Shown here: piece after piece, positions 23,461-32,250 of the stretch
Layout of the letters: each line of letters starts with the position of its first letter
Numbering within the stretch: the first letter of the stretch is position 1
Source: Pedobacter xixiisoli
GTDB taxonomy: Bacteria > Bacteroidota > Bacteroidia > Sphingobacteriales > Sphingobacteriaceae
Length of the DNA: 64,000 nt
NCBI RefSeq assembly: GCF_900215335.1
Contig: NZ_OCMT01000001.1
Coordinates: 434,001 to 498,000, forward strand
Direction: 5' to 3'
The notes under the pieces: model-generated
Seen by the model: only the letters and a program-made list of their open reading frames with translations
Told to the model about the DNA's origin: nothing
Databases searched by the model: none
Made by a program: the position numbers and the translations under genes

Positions 23461-25881
23461 TTGAAAAAATTAAGATTTGCAGTTTTGGCTGCATTGCTGT
23501 GTCCGTTTTTGGCGTTGGCACAGTTCAAGATTTCTGGAAAAGTATCCGGAACTAATGGAAATGCTTTGTCGGGAGCGAGTGTAAAATTAAAAAATCAGGG
23601 TTTTACTGCCGGAAGTAATGCCAATGGTATTTACGAATTAAGTAATTTACCTGCGGGTAGCTATACCGTGGTGGTGAGTTACCTAGGCTACGCCACACAA
23701 GAGAAGAAAGTAATAGTTAATGCAAATGCGGTAGCAGATTTCACTTTGCAACAACTGTCTTTCGTAGCTGATGAAGTAGTAGTGAGTGCCACTAGGGTAG
23801 CTAAAAATGCTGCTTTCACCTACAAAAATTTAAGCAAGGCAGATTTAGACAAAACCAATCAGGGACAGGATTTGCCTTACTTATTGAATCAAACTCCTTC
23901 GGTGGTGGTAACTTCTGATGCTGGTGCTGGTGTAGGTTACACAGGTATCCGTATTAGAGGTAGCGATGCCACACGTATCAATGTTACTTTAAATGGTATT
24001 CCATTAAATGATGCTGAAAGTCAAGGTAGTTTCTTTATCAATTTACCAGATTTGGCTTCTTCGGTAGATAATATTCAAATCCAACGCGGTGTGGGTACTT
24101 CTACCAATGGTGCAGGTGCTTTCGGGGCAAGTTTGAATATCCAAACTACCACTAGAAAAGATTCTGCTTATGCAGAGTTGAACAATACTTACGGTTCTTT
24201 CGAAACTTGGAGAAACACTGTAAGCGCAGGAACTGGTTTAATCAATAATAAGTTTAGTTTCGATGCTCGTTTATCGCGTATTAAATCTGACGGCTATGTA
24301 GATAGAGCATCTTCAGATTTGAAATCGTTCTTTGTAACTGGTGCTTATTACGGTAAAAATGATATTTTACGTGTTAACGTTTTCAGTGGTACAGAAAAAA
24401 CTTACCAAGCTTGGAATGGCATCAGTAGAGAGATGATGGAAACCAATCGTAGATACAATAGCTTTACGTACGATAACCAAACAGATAACTATCAACAAGA
24501 CCATTACCAATTGTTTTATACCCGTAATATCAGTAAACAATTAGTAGCTAACGCTGCTTTGCATTATACTTATGGCAGAGGTTATTACGAAGAGTTTAAA
24601 GAAGCTCAAAAATTATCAAAGTATAAAATTGATCCAGTTGTGGTTAAAGACCCAGCTACAGATAACATAGTTACATTTTATGATACGTCTGATTTGGTTC
24701 GTCGTTTATGGTTAGATAATGATTTCTACGGTACCACTTATTCTCTAGCCTACACTCCTGCAAATAACTTGAACTTTACCTTGGGTGGTGCTTATAACCG
24801 TTATGAAGGTAAACACTTTGATGAAGTAGTTTGGGCGCAATTTGCAAATTACAATGGTGCCGCTTCTATGCGTCACAGATATGATGATAACGATGCTTTC
24901 AAAAGTGATTTCAATATTTTTGGTAGGTTAAGCTATCAATTAGATAAATTGAATATTTATGCAGATTTACAATATCGTAATGTATTTTACTCTTTCTACG
25001 GAAGGGTAGATGCTAGTAGTTTTGCACAACAAAATGCTCGCTTAGAGTTTTTCAACCCTAAATTTGGTTTAACTTATAACTTAACGGATCAAAGTAATGT
25101 TTACGCATCTGTTGCTGTAGGTAATAAAGAACCTAATAGAAGAGATTTTGTAGATTCAAACACTGGTACTCGTCCTGAACACGAAAATTTAACAGATATT
25201 GAATTCGGTTACCGTACACAGCAAGGTGATTTTAATATAGGTGCAAACGGTTTTGCCATGCTTTACAAAAATCAGTTAATTAATACAGGTAAATTAAATG
25301 AAGTTGGCGGACAAACCCGTCAGAATGTGCCAGATAGTTACCGTATTGGTTTAGAGTTAGATGCTCGCTGGCAAATTGTAAAGAACTTTTCATGGACAGC
25401 AACGGCAACCTTAAGTCAGAGCAAAATTAAAAACTTTACCGAATTCGTTTATGATGATGATGAAAACAGAGCTGGCGAATTTCTAACTTTCGATTACAGT
25501 AATACCAATATCGCTTATTCGCCACGTTTTATAGGTTCAAATGAATTTGCATACACTTATAAAAACGCAGGTATCGCCTTGGTAAGCAAGTATGTGGGTG
25601 AGCAGAATTTAGATAATACTGGTGGTAAAGATGAAAACGGTAACGTTGTTCGTGTGTTAGATGCTTTCTTTATCAACGATATCCGTTTAACTTATAATGT
25701 AAAAGCGTTAGGCATTAAAAACATTGGTTTAAATTTCTTGGTAAACAACATTTTTAATGTACGTTATGCAGCTAACGGCGGCAGTGGTGCTTACTTAACT
25801 GACCGTGAATTTGGTAGATACGAGTACTTCTATCCACAGGCTACACGTAACTTCTTGTTAAGTTTGAACTTTAAGTTTTAA
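23461..25881 (+). CDS. TonB-dependent receptor under TPP control, probable thiamine (precursor) importer
   Basis: The 806 residues begin at a TTG codon, as no in-frame ATG precedes the signal peptide (about 1-20). A CarboxypepD-regulatory-like domain (KISGKVSGTNGNALSGASV onward, about 22-108), a plug (about 115-230, with IRIRGSDATRINVTLNGIPL) and a 22-strand-type barrel follow, ending in RNFLLSLNFKF. The immediate upstream TPP riboswitch places it in thiamine homeostasis. TPP-regulated TonB receptors in Bacteroidota import thiamine or its precursors, and this one most likely does the same. No other thi gene is in the window. Confidence 0.9.
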   Translation: MKKLRFAVLAALLCPFLALAQFKISGKVSGTNGNALSGASVKLKNQGFTAGSNANGIYELSNLPAGSYTVVVSYLGYATQEKKVIVNANAVADFTLQQLSFVADEVVVSATRVAKNAAFTYKNLSKADLDKTNQGQDLPYLLNQTPSVVVTSDAGAGVGYTGIRIRGSDATRINVTLNGIPLNDAESQGSFFINLPDLASSVDNIQIQRGVGTSTNGAGAFGASLNIQTTTRKDSAYAELNNTYGSFETWRNTVSAGTGLINNKFSFDARLSRIKSDGYVDRASSDLKSFFVTGAYYGKNDILRVNVFSGTEKTYQAWNGISREMMETNRRYNSFTYDNQTDNYQQDHYQLFYTRNISKQLVANAALHYTYGRGYYEEFKEAQKLSKYKIDPVVVKDPATDNIVTFYDTSDLVRRLWLDNDFYGTTYSLAYTPANNLNFTLGGAYNRYEGKHFDEVVWAQFANYNGAASMRHRYDDNDAFKSDFNIFGRLSYQLDKLNIYADLQYRNVFYSFYGRVDASSFAQQNARLEFFNPKFGLTYNLTDQSNVYASVAVGNKEPNRRDFVDSNTGTRPEHENLTDIEFGYRTQQGDFNIGANGFAMLYKNQLINTGKLNEVGGQTRQNVPDSYRIGLELDARWQIVKNFSWTATATLSQSKIKNFTEFVYDDDENRAGEFLTFDYSNTNIAYSPRFIGSNEFAYTYKNAGIALVSKYVGEQNLDNTGGKDENGNVVRVLDAFFINDIRLTYNVKALGIKNIGLNFLVNNIFNVRYAANGGSGAYLTDREFGRYEYFYPQATRNFLLSLNFKF

Positions 25882-25890
25882 ATAGTACTT

Positions 25891-25948
25891 GTCACATTGA
25901 GCTTGTCGAAATGTCTTCCAAAAGGCTTCGACAAGCTCAGCCTGACAA
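25891..25948. repeat. GAGCTTGTCGAA inverted repeat
   Basis: GTCA-x-TTGAGCTTGTCGAA on the left and TTCGACAAGCTCAG-CCTGAC on the right form a hairpin directly after the receptor gene. It is a widespread type of intergenic repeat, probably acting here as a 3' structure between convergent genes. Confidence 0.7.
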
Positions 25949-25980
25949 GCGTTTTTAAAATCCTACAAGAAATTTCTCTA

Positions 25981-26193
25981 CTATCGCTGCTTTAATGGTT
26001 GCAACAAATATTCTAAGCCATTCAGCTTAATCTCGTAGAGTGTTGCCAATAACATCCCTAATTTTCCAGCCGGAAAGCCCTTGCTTTGATACCATACCAA
26101 GTAATGTTCAGGTATGTCGCACAAAACCCAACCTTTATATTTACCATAAGGCATTTTCATTACAACAAGTTCTTTCAGTAATTCTGGGTTCAT
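25981..26193 (-). CDS. DUF3820 family protein
   Basis: The 70 residues include MPYGKYKGWVLCDIPEHYLVW and the following FPAGKLGMLLATLYEIK, the DUF3820 signature (residues 14-55). Members are small cytosolic proteins, once proposed as quorum-regulated virulence factors; some occur fused to nuclease domains. It stands alone, convergent with the thiamine receptor gene. Confidence 0.85.
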   Translation of the reverse strand: MNPELLKELVVMKMPYGKYKGWVLCDIPEHYLVWYQSKGFPAGKLGMLLATLYEIKLNGLEYLLQPLKQR

Positions 26194-26284
26194 GCGTTAA
26201 AGATAACTTTTTTTGAAAAGCAATTACAGTATTTCAATTGAAGTGAGTCCCGTTTTTCGTTTCAATCTTTTTGTTTTCTCATTC

Positions 26285-26362
26285 CGTCATTTCGAACGTA
26301 GAGAGAAATCTGTTCTATAGAAACAGTTAACTTTGAGATTTCTCTCTACGTTCGAAATGACG
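26285..26362. repeat. perfect 27-base inverted repeat, CGTCATTTCG family
   Basis: Arms at 26285-26311 and 26336-26362 are perfect complements over 27 bases (start CGTCATTTCGAACGTAGAG). Diverged copies lie at about 34438-34517 and 49582-49661. Nothing else is visible in the 26194-26512 gap apart from the promoter of the next operon. Confidence 0.85.
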
Positions 26363-26464
26363 CCCCAAAAAGTATTTCCACTTCAAGCGGGTTTAGGATG
26401 CAAAATTTGTGCAACTATTTAAATTTGCAAAACGTTTAAGTTATTGGCTTTTGCTAATGTTGGA

Positions 26465-26495
26465 TTGCAAAATGCTTCGTTTTTTAGTATCTTCG
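26465..26495 (+). promoter_or_regulatory. probable promoter of the toxin-antitoxin-like pair
   Basis: TTG at 26465-26467 and TATCTTCG at 26488-26495, 20 bases apart, 18 bases before the first ATG. One mismatch to the TAnnTTTG box. A second box TAAATTTG occurs at 26420-26427. Confidence 0.4.
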
Positions 26496-26512
26496 ATTAG
26501 ATATTTATCGCA

Positions 26513-26713
26513 ATGGAATCGAAAAAACGTAAAATGGCAATGGTGTCGAATAAAGTTAACATGTTAACTCATGACCAAGGATTTGAGGATTTGCAGTATT
26601 GGCTAACTAAGTCTCCAATTGAGCGTCTCGCTTGCGTTACTTATCTTGTAAAACAATATCACAGCAAGCCATTAAGGATGGACAAGACAAAGTATGGAAA
26701 AATTAAATTTTAA
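26513..26713 (+). CDS. small partner protein of a nucleotidyltransferase (antitoxin-like)
   Basis: The 66-residue basic protein with the core FEDLQYWLTKSPIERLACVTYLVKQ and the end RMDKTKYGKIKF. Short proteins of this shape (a 'W..kSPeERL' helix and an 'RMDK' tail) commonly precede DUF6036-type nucleotidyltransferase genes. That is from memory of the family and not checked here. The stop codon overlaps the start of the next gene (TAATG), so translation is coupled. It may be the antitoxin or an accessory subunit. Confidence 0.7.
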   Translation: MESKKRKMAMVSNKVNMLTHDQGFEDLQYWLTKSPIERLACVTYLVKQYHSKPLRMDKTKYGKIKF

Positions 26714-27177
26714 TGATACTATCTGAAGACTTTGAAGATTTCTTAGTGCTTTTGAATAAGCATCATGTAGATTATTTGGTTGTTGGTGGTTATGCGATGG
26801 CTTTTCATGGTAAACCTAGATACACTGGTGATTTAGATATTTGGATAAATATTTCAGAAAGTAACGCAATTAAAATGCTTGCAGTGATTAATGAGTTTGG
26901 GTTTTCTGGTTTAGGTTTTTCGGAACAGGATTTCCTTAAAGAAAATTTAATCAATCAAATCGGTTATCCGCCATTGAGAATAGATGTGATTACTAGTATA
27001 GATGGTGTTCTGTTTAACGACGCTTACGAAGAAAAAATGGAAATCGAGATAGGAGAGGATATAAAAATCAATTTCATCGGATTAAACCATCTTATTCAGA
27101 ATAAAAAGATGAGCGGTAGAAAAATTGATATTGCTGACGTAGCTGATTTAGAAAAAAAGATAAAAAAAACTAAATAA
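26713..27177 (+). CDS. DUF6036-type nucleotidyltransferase (MNT/AbiEii-like toxin candidate)
   Basis: The 154 residues show the polymerase-beta nucleotidyltransferase core VVGGYAMAFHGKPRYTGDLDIWI (about 21-43): the GG motif and the DxD metal site. A further acidic residue is in PLRIDVIT (about 94-101). Related enzymes (AbiEii, MenT) transfer nucleotides to tRNA and act as toxins or abortive-infection proteins; others are harmless. It is coupled to the small upstream gene and overlaps the convergent WD40 gene by 8 bases. Toxin activity is an inference. Confidence 0.8.
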   Translation: MILSEDFEDFLVLLNKHHVDYLVVGGYAMAFHGKPRYTGDLDIWINISESNAIKMLAVINEFGFSGLGFSEQDFLKENLINQIGYPPLRIDVITSIDGVLFNDAYEEKMEIEIGEDIKINFIGLNHLIQNKKMSGRKIDIADVADLEKKIKKTK

Positions 27178-28069
27178 TCAACTCCCAAACCATCACCTTC
27201 TTATCATCTCCTGTAGAAATCAACTTGCTTCCATCGTGGCTCCAAGCCAGCTTGTTAATCGAATGGCTGTGGCCAATGCCCATTTTCTCAATGCTTGCGA
27301 TCTTGTAAAGTTTAAAATTCTCGGCGTCCCAAAGTTTAATGCTCTTGTCTTGACTCGCAGTAGCAAAGTAGGGTAGCATAGGATGGAAAACAATATCGTA
27401 AATGCCAAACATATGTGCTGGAATACTCTGAACTAGTTCATAACTTGGCAAGTTCCAAACTTTCAATTGTGCATCTCTACTTCCAGAAATCAAATATTTT
27501 CCCTTTGGGTGATATGCTAACGAAGTAACGCCCAAAGTATGCTCTGTTAGCGTGCGCTTTAAACTGTAGTCTTCCGAGTTGTAAATATGGATGGTACTGT
27601 CTTTGCAGCCAAATGCAATTTCTTTTTCATCTGGAGATACGGCAATGCATCGTACGGTATCAGCAGAAATAGGTAATCTATAAAGCTCTTTAAAACTGTT
27701 TAACGACCAAATGGCCACTGTGCCATCTTCACTACTGGTTAGCAATTCGTTTTTATAGGCGATGGTTTGCATGCCGAATATCGGTTTAGAATGAGCATTT
27801 ACTCTCGCCACAATTTCCTGCTTAATAAAATCAAAAACAGAAAAAGCGCCACTTCTTTCTCCTATAAACAGCTGGTTGTTGTAATTGTGTAAATAGTAAA
27901 CAGAACTTTGTACAGGTAGTTTTACCATCACAAATGCCATTTTGTTTAACGACCATTCTACTACACCTTTGTCATTTCCAGCGGTAAAGAAAATTCCTTC
28001 CTTGTCAGATTTTGCAAGTGCATAAACTGGGTTTTGATGCCCTGTGAAAGTGTGTAGGTGTTTCAGCAT
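27170..28069 (-). CDS. WD40 repeat protein
   Basis: The 299 residues contain about seven WD40 blades, with clear repeats such as GNDKGVVEWSL, SSEDGTVAIWSL, FGCKDSTIHIYN, GSRDAQLKVWNL, ASQDKSIKLWDA and STGDDKKVMVWEL. No signal peptide is present, so it is a cytosolic beta propeller, probably a scaffold. The partner is not indicated by context. Its 3' end overlaps the nucleotidyltransferase gene by 8 bases. Confidence 0.92.
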   Translation of the reverse strand: MLKHLHTFTGHQNPVYALAKSDKEGIFFTAGNDKGVVEWSLNKMAFVMVKLPVQSSVYYLHNYNNQLFIGERSGAFSVFDFIKQEIVARVNAHSKPIFGMQTIAYKNELLTSSEDGTVAIWSLNSFKELYRLPISADTVRCIAVSPDEKEIAFGCKDSTIHIYNSEDYSLKRTLTEHTLGVTSLAYHPKGKYLISGSRDAQLKVWNLPSYELVQSIPAHMFGIYDIVFHPMLPYFATASQDKSIKLWDAENFKLYKIASIEKMGIGHSHSINKLAWSHDGSKLISTGDDKKVMVWELII

Positions 28070-28207
28070 ATTACAAAAGTAAGGATAATTAACGGTCGCT
28101 AAATTTAATAATTGTCATCATTTAGCCGTCTATATGTCTTTGGGAGCTTACACTTATCTCAGTTTTTTGCTTATTTAATTTCGGATTACACATCCGAAGG
28201 TGGGTAA

Positions 28208-28230
28208 GGTCGGGATTGCAAATCCCGACC
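28208..28230. repeat. GGTCGGGATT palindrome
   Basis: Perfect arms GGTCGGGATT and AATCCCGACC around GCA. A smaller CGGAT/ATCCG hairpin is at about 28184-28197. A relative with arms GTTCCGGATT/AATCCGGAAC is at about 34739-34761. No gene or other signal is seen in 28070-28345. Confidence 0.7.
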
Positions 28231-28349
28231 AGCGCTAGTGTTTCCCTCTTCCAAAGGGGCGGTCGAAGATCGACGTGTTTTAGTTAAAAGACAATCTAAA
28301 CTTCATTTCCTTACTGACTCTTAAAAATCATCAAGCCTGAAAACAATTT

Positions 28350-28385
28350 TTGTTTAGATTTGTAGTCTAATAACTTAAACAAAAT
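28350..28385 (+). promoter_or_regulatory. carH promoter with inverted TTGTTTA/TAAACAA operator
   Basis: TTGTTTAG (28350-28357) and TTAAACAAAAT (28375-28385) frame the putative start site. A TAGATTTG box (28355-28362) matches TAnnTTTG. The arms TTGTTTA and TAAACAA are perfect complements, 19 bases apart. The same arrangement precedes crtI, so the motif is the likely binding site of the CarH-type regulator. Confidence 0.6.
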
Positions 28386-28396
28386 GTATTGGTACG

Positions 28397-29278
28397 ATGG
28401 GTATCGTCGCTAAATATTCCATAAAAGAACTTGAAGTCCTGACCGGAATTCGTGCAGCTACGCTACGGATGTGGGAAAAGCGATACCAAATCATCAAGCC
28501 ACTGCGCACCCAAACCAATATCCGTTATTATGCCAATGAGCACCTTAAGCTATTGCTAAATGTAAATGTGCTTAACCGAAATGGCATCAAAATCTCCCAT
28601 ATAGCTAAAATGAGCTCAAGAGAGATTGCAGACAAAGTAAAAGACTTGAGTTTTGTGAAAACAGGAGATGATGACCTGTTCGATGGTTTGATGCTAAGTA
28701 TGATAGATTTGGATGAAAACTTATTCCATCAAGCATTTTATAAAGCTGTTGCGAGATTAGGCTTTGAAGATACCATTAACCGTATCATATTCCCGTTTTT
28801 TAGTAGAATAGGAATTTTGTGGCAAATCGATTCCATTAATCCAGCACAAGAACATTTTATTAGCAACATGGTAAGGCAAAAATTGATTGCCGCTATTGAT
28901 AATGCCACAACTAAAACAAATGCCTCTGCCAAAAAAGTATTGATGTTTCTGCCCGAAAGCGAGCTTCATGAATTGGGTATATTGTTCCTTAATTATATCT
29001 TAAAAAACAAAGGTTACCGTACGATTTATTTAGGTCAAGCAGTACCGTTAAGTGATTTGCCCCGTATCCTAGAAATCAGTGATCCAGATATTTTAATCAC
29101 CAGTGTTTCTAATTCCATTTCGCTTGGCGATATCACTTCCTTCACCAATAAACTATCGGTGGTTCCTGCCAATAAAAAGGTGTTTATAGCCAGTAATGCC
29201 ATCTACGAGGCGCAGGCTGAGCTTCCATCTCACTTCAAAATATTTGAAAATCTTAAGCAGTTAGCTGCCGAGTTTTAA
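28397..29278 (+). CDS. carH: CarH/LitR-type MerR regulator with B12-binding photoreceptor domain
   Basis: The 293 residues comprise a MerR helix-turn-helix (1-70, with YSIKELEVLTGIRAATLRMWE), a four-helix B12-binding cap (about 95-175) and a Rossmann cobalamin domain (about 180-290). The motif W142-x9-E152-H153 and E189-x-H191-x-x-G194 are exactly those that position adenosylcobalamin and its lower axial histidine in CarH. In CarH, the dark tetramer represses carotenoid genes and light breaks the Co-C bond to release DNA. Position directly upstream of the crt operon supports that role. The shared operator in both promoters predicts autoregulation. Confidence 0.88.
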   Translation: MGIVAKYSIKELEVLTGIRAATLRMWEKRYQIIKPLRTQTNIRYYANEHLKLLLNVNVLNRNGIKISHIAKMSSREIADKVKDLSFVKTGDDDLFDGLMLSMIDLDENLFHQAFYKAVARLGFEDTINRIIFPFFSRIGILWQIDSINPAQEHFISNMVRQKLIAAIDNATTKTNASAKKVLMFLPESELHELGILFLNYILKNKGYRTIYLGQAVPLSDLPRILEISDPDILITSVSNSISLGDITSFTNKLSVVPANKKVFIASNAIYEAQAELPSHFKIFENLKQLAAEF

Positions 29279-29350
29279 ATTTATTAGTTGTAACTTACTA
29301 GCTAATAAATGACCTACATCATTATCAAGCTATTCTTGATTTTTTTTTTC

Positions 29351-29385
29351 TTGTTTAGTTTTTGTGTTTAAAAGTTAAACAAAAT
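29351..29385 (+). promoter_or_regulatory. crtI promoter with inverted TTGTTTA/TAAACAA operator
   Basis: TTGTTTAG (29351-29358) and TTAAACAAAAT (29375-29385) are spaced as in the carH promoter, one base closer. A perfect GTTTAA-AAG-TTAAAC palindrome lies at 29366-29380. It immediately precedes the crt operon. Confidence 0.6.
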
Positions 29386-29412
29386 AAATGTATGTTTGTT
29401 GTACACCCAAAG

Positions 29413-30897
29413 ATGAATCAAAAAACTTCCCCAAAAACTGTAATTATTGGAGCTGGCTTTGCTGGCTTAAGTGCAGCTATTACTTTGGCAGATAGCGGTC
29501 ATAGCGTAACTGTAGTCGAAAAAAATACAGAAATAGGCGGAAGAGCAAGGGTGTTTAAAAAAGACGGTTTTACCTTTGATATGGGCCCAAGTTGGTACTG
29601 GATGCCAGAAGTAATGGAGAAATTCTTCAACCAATTTGGTAAATCAACTGCAGATTATTTCGAACTCAAACGTCTAGATCCTTCTTATCAGGTAATTTAT
29701 GGAAAGGATGATTTACTTTCTGTACCTGCCGATTATCAATCATTAAAACAATCTTTTGAAGAAATTGAGGAGGGAAGTTCTGTTCAATTAGATAAATTCT
29801 TAGCTGAGGCACAATATAAATACGACGTCGGAATTAATGAATTTGTACATAAACCAGGCTTAAGTATTTTCGAGTTTATGGATTTGAAAGTGCTGAAGGC
29901 GGCATCTAAATTAGATTTGTTACAGTCATTCGCAAAACACGTCCGCCGTTATTTTAAATCACCAAAACTACTGCAACTGTTAGAGTTTCCAGTTTTGTTT
30001 CTGGGAGCTGTTCCTAAAAATATCCCTGCGTTATATAGTATGATGAACTATGCAGACATCAAGTTAGGAACTTGGTATCCAATGGGCGGTTTTGGTAAGC
30101 TTGCGGAGGCCATGTATTTGTTGGCTGTAGAAAAAGGAGTGGAGTTTAAAACTGGCACGGTAGTAAAATCAATTGAAGTATTGGATGGTAAAGCTAAAAA
30201 AGTAATTACTGAAAATGGAGAAATCGATGCAGATATAGTGATTGGCGCCGGTGATTATCATCATATAGACCAACATCTATTGCCGAAATCGTTAAGAAAT
30301 TATTCTGAAAGCTATTGGGATAAGCGGGTGATGGCACCTTCATGCTTATTGTATTATATAGGGGTCAATAAAAAGCTTCCCAAATTACAGCACCATAATC
30401 TCTTTTTCGAAACTGATTTTGATACGCATGCTAAAGCTATTTACGAGACACAGCAATGGCCTGAAAACCCATTGTATTATGTGTGTTGCCCATCAAAAAC
30501 AGATGAATCCGTAGCGCCAGAAGCAATGGAAAATCTTTTTATGTTGATTCCAGTAGCGCCGGGTTTACAGGATACCGAAGAGATTAGAGCTAAATATTTC
30601 GATGAATTAGTAGAGAGGTTGGAAGGTTTTTGTGGTGAAAAGTTCAAGGAAAATATCGTTAGCAAAACCACTTACGCCTATTCCGATTTCGTGAAAGATT
30701 ACAATGCATTTAAAGGTAATGCCTATGGTTTAGCGAACACCTTAGGACAAACTGCAGTTTTAAAACCATCTATCAAAAATAAGAAAGTAAAGAATTTGTA
30801 CTATACAGGTCAACTCACTGTTCCCGGTCCTGGCGTTCCCCCAGCCATTATCTCCGGACAAGTAGTAGCCAATTATATCGTAAAGCACCAAAACTAA
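29413..30897 (+). CDS. crtI: phytoene desaturase
   Basis: I start at 29413 (MNQKTSPKTVIIGAGFAG), which brings the FAD-binding GAGFAG motif to residues 12-17. Upstream in-frame starts (29392 ATG, 29362 TTG) fall in the operator region and are less likely. About 494 residues match CrtI length. The C-terminal signature (GQLTVPGPGVPPAIISGQ) is typical. It converts phytoene to lycopene by four desaturations, using FAD. First gene of the crt operon, 5 bases before crtB. Confidence 0.95.
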   Translation: MNQKTSPKTVIIGAGFAGLSAAITLADSGHSVTVVEKNTEIGGRARVFKKDGFTFDMGPSWYWMPEVMEKFFNQFGKSTADYFELKRLDPSYQVIYGKDDLLSVPADYQSLKQSFEEIEEGSSVQLDKFLAEAQYKYDVGINEFVHKPGLSIFEFMDLKVLKAASKLDLLQSFAKHVRRYFKSPKLLQLLEFPVLFLGAVPKNIPALYSMMNYADIKLGTWYPMGGFGKLAEAMYLLAVEKGVEFKTGTVVKSIEVLDGKAKKVITENGEIDADIVIGAGDYHHIDQHLLPKSLRNYSESYWDKRVMAPSCLLYYIGVNKKLPKLQHHNLFFETDFDTHAKAIYETQQWPENPLYYVCCPSKTDESVAPEAMENLFMLIPVAPGLQDTEEIRAKYFDELVERLEGFCGEKFKENIVSKTTYAYSDFVKDYNAFKGNAYGLANTLGQTAVLKPSIKNKKVKNLYYTGQLTVPGPGVPPAIISGQVVANYIVKHQN

Positions 30898-30902
30898 TTT
30901 TT

Positions 30903-31757
30903 ATGAAAGCACTGTTCGACCAGGTTTCTGCCAAATGCAGCCAAATCACCACCCAAAAGTATAGTACTTCCTTTTCGTTAGGCATTAAATTTCTGTCGCC
31001 AACTATTCGTCCAGCTATTTTTGCTATTTACGGCTTTGTAAGACTGGCAGATGAAGTAGTAGATTCTTTTCATGAATATGATAGAAAAGGGCTTTTGGTG
31101 CAGTTAAGAGAGGAAACTTATGCAGCTTTAGAAAATAAAATCAGTCTTAACCCAATTATCAATAGCTTTCAGCAAACGGTACATCAATATCAAATAGATG
31201 TAGAACTGATTGAGGCTTTTTTAGATAGCATGGAGATGGATTTGGATAAGCAGGTTTACACCAAACAACTGTACGATAAATACATTTTTGGTTCGGCGGA
31301 AGTGGTTGGATTGATGTGCTTGAAAGTATTTTGTAATGGTGATGCCAATGAATATAACCATTTGCGTCATTCGGCGATGAAGCTGGGTTCTGCTTTCCAA
31401 AAAGTAAATTTTTTAAGGGATATTAAAGCAGACCATTTTGAATTGGGTAGAATGTACTTTCCAAATATGGATTTCAATTGTTTTACGGAAGAAGATAAGG
31501 CACTGATAGAGCAAGAAATAAAAGCTGAGTTTGATGAAGCCCTAAATGGGATTGTAAAATTGCCGAGATGCGCTAAAAAGGGCGTATATTTAGCCTATAT
31601 TTATTATAAATCACTATTCAGGAAAATACAGGAAATTCCTGCTAAGCACATTATGGAAAAAAGGGTACGAGTGCCCGATTTCCAAAAGGCGTTGCTCATG
31701 TTAAACACCTTTTTTGTGCCGCAGGCTCCAGAAAGATTATCAACAAATGTGGGCTAA
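30903..31757 (+). CDS. crtB: phytoene synthase
   Basis: The 284 residues of the squalene/phytoene synthase fold have both aspartate-rich sites: RLADEVVDSF (about 47-56) and NFLRDIKADHFELGRMYFP (about 170-188). It condenses two geranylgeranyl diphosphates to phytoene. It starts 5 bases after crtI and overlaps the next gene by 11 bases. No GGPP synthase (crtE) is in the window, so the precursor must come from elsewhere. Confidence 0.95.
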   Translation: MKALFDQVSAKCSQITTQKYSTSFSLGIKFLSPTIRPAIFAIYGFVRLADEVVDSFHEYDRKGLLVQLREETYAALENKISLNPIINSFQQTVHQYQIDVELIEAFLDSMEMDLDKQVYTKQLYDKYIFGSAEVVGLMCLKVFCNGDANEYNHLRHSAMKLGSAFQKVNFLRDIKADHFELGRMYFPNMDFNCFTEEDKALIEQEIKAEFDEALNGIVKLPRCAKKGVYLAYIYYKSLFRKIQEIPAKHIMEKRVRVPDFQKALLMLNTFFVPQAPERLSTNVG

Positions 31758-32250
31758 ACCAGTTTTACTATTTATTTCAACACTATTTATTATCTCTACT
31801 GATACCTCTAAGCAAAACATTAGAACCATGTATGCAAAGTCGGTAGAAAGTAAACAGACGGCTAAAAATCTACTTTCAGTATTAGAAAAACAAGAACAAA
31901 ATGCCTTTGTGGTAGGTTACGCTGGAGCTACTAAAATGATTATGGCTAAGCATGTTTTCAATCCAATCACAAAACTCCATTATTTTAATGCTGGCAAGAA
32001 GATGTTGAATAAAGCTATCGCAAAGGAGAATGGTAATGTAGAGCTAGTATTTTTAAGATATGCAACACAAGTTTCTGCACCTTCCATATTGGGATACAAC
32101 GATAACATCGATACAGATAAAAAGCAAATCTTAAGAGGTTTGAACAATGATAAAATAGACGAACAATTGGCGAAAACCATCATTTCGTTTATGAAGAAAC
32201 AAGAATTAACACCTGAGGAAAAACAACAATTAACTGGCTTAGCCAAATGA
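31747..32250 (+). CDS. unknown protein inside the carotenoid operon
   Basis: I take the start at 31747 (MWAKPVLLFISTLFIISTDTS), giving an N-terminal signal-like helix. The earlier ATG at 31714 lies deep in crtB. The 167 residues are mostly helical (KSVESKQTAKNLLSVLEKQEQ, AGKKMLNKAIAKENG, DEQLAKTIISFMKKQELT), with no known domain. Overlap with crtB (11 bases) and idi (ATGA, 4 bases) shows tight coupling with pigment genes. It is likely secreted or membrane-anchored; the role is unknown. Confidence 0.75.
   Translation: MWAKPVLLFISTLFIISTDTSKQNIRTMYAKSVESKQTAKNLLSVLEKQEQNAFVVGYAGATKMIMAKHVFNPITKLHYFNAGKKMLNKAIAKENGNVELVFLRYATQVSAPSILGYNDNIDTDKKQILRGLNNDKIDEQLAKTIISFMKKQELTPEEKQQLTGLAK

Noticed and set aside
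29362..29412. Longer CrtI starting at TTG 29362
   Set aside because: It would place the start inside the operator; the FAD motif position favours ATG 29413.
31714..31746. Earlier start of the crt-operon unknown protein
   Set aside because: It would overlap crtB by 44 bases; the ATG at 31747 gives a proper hydrophobic N-terminus.
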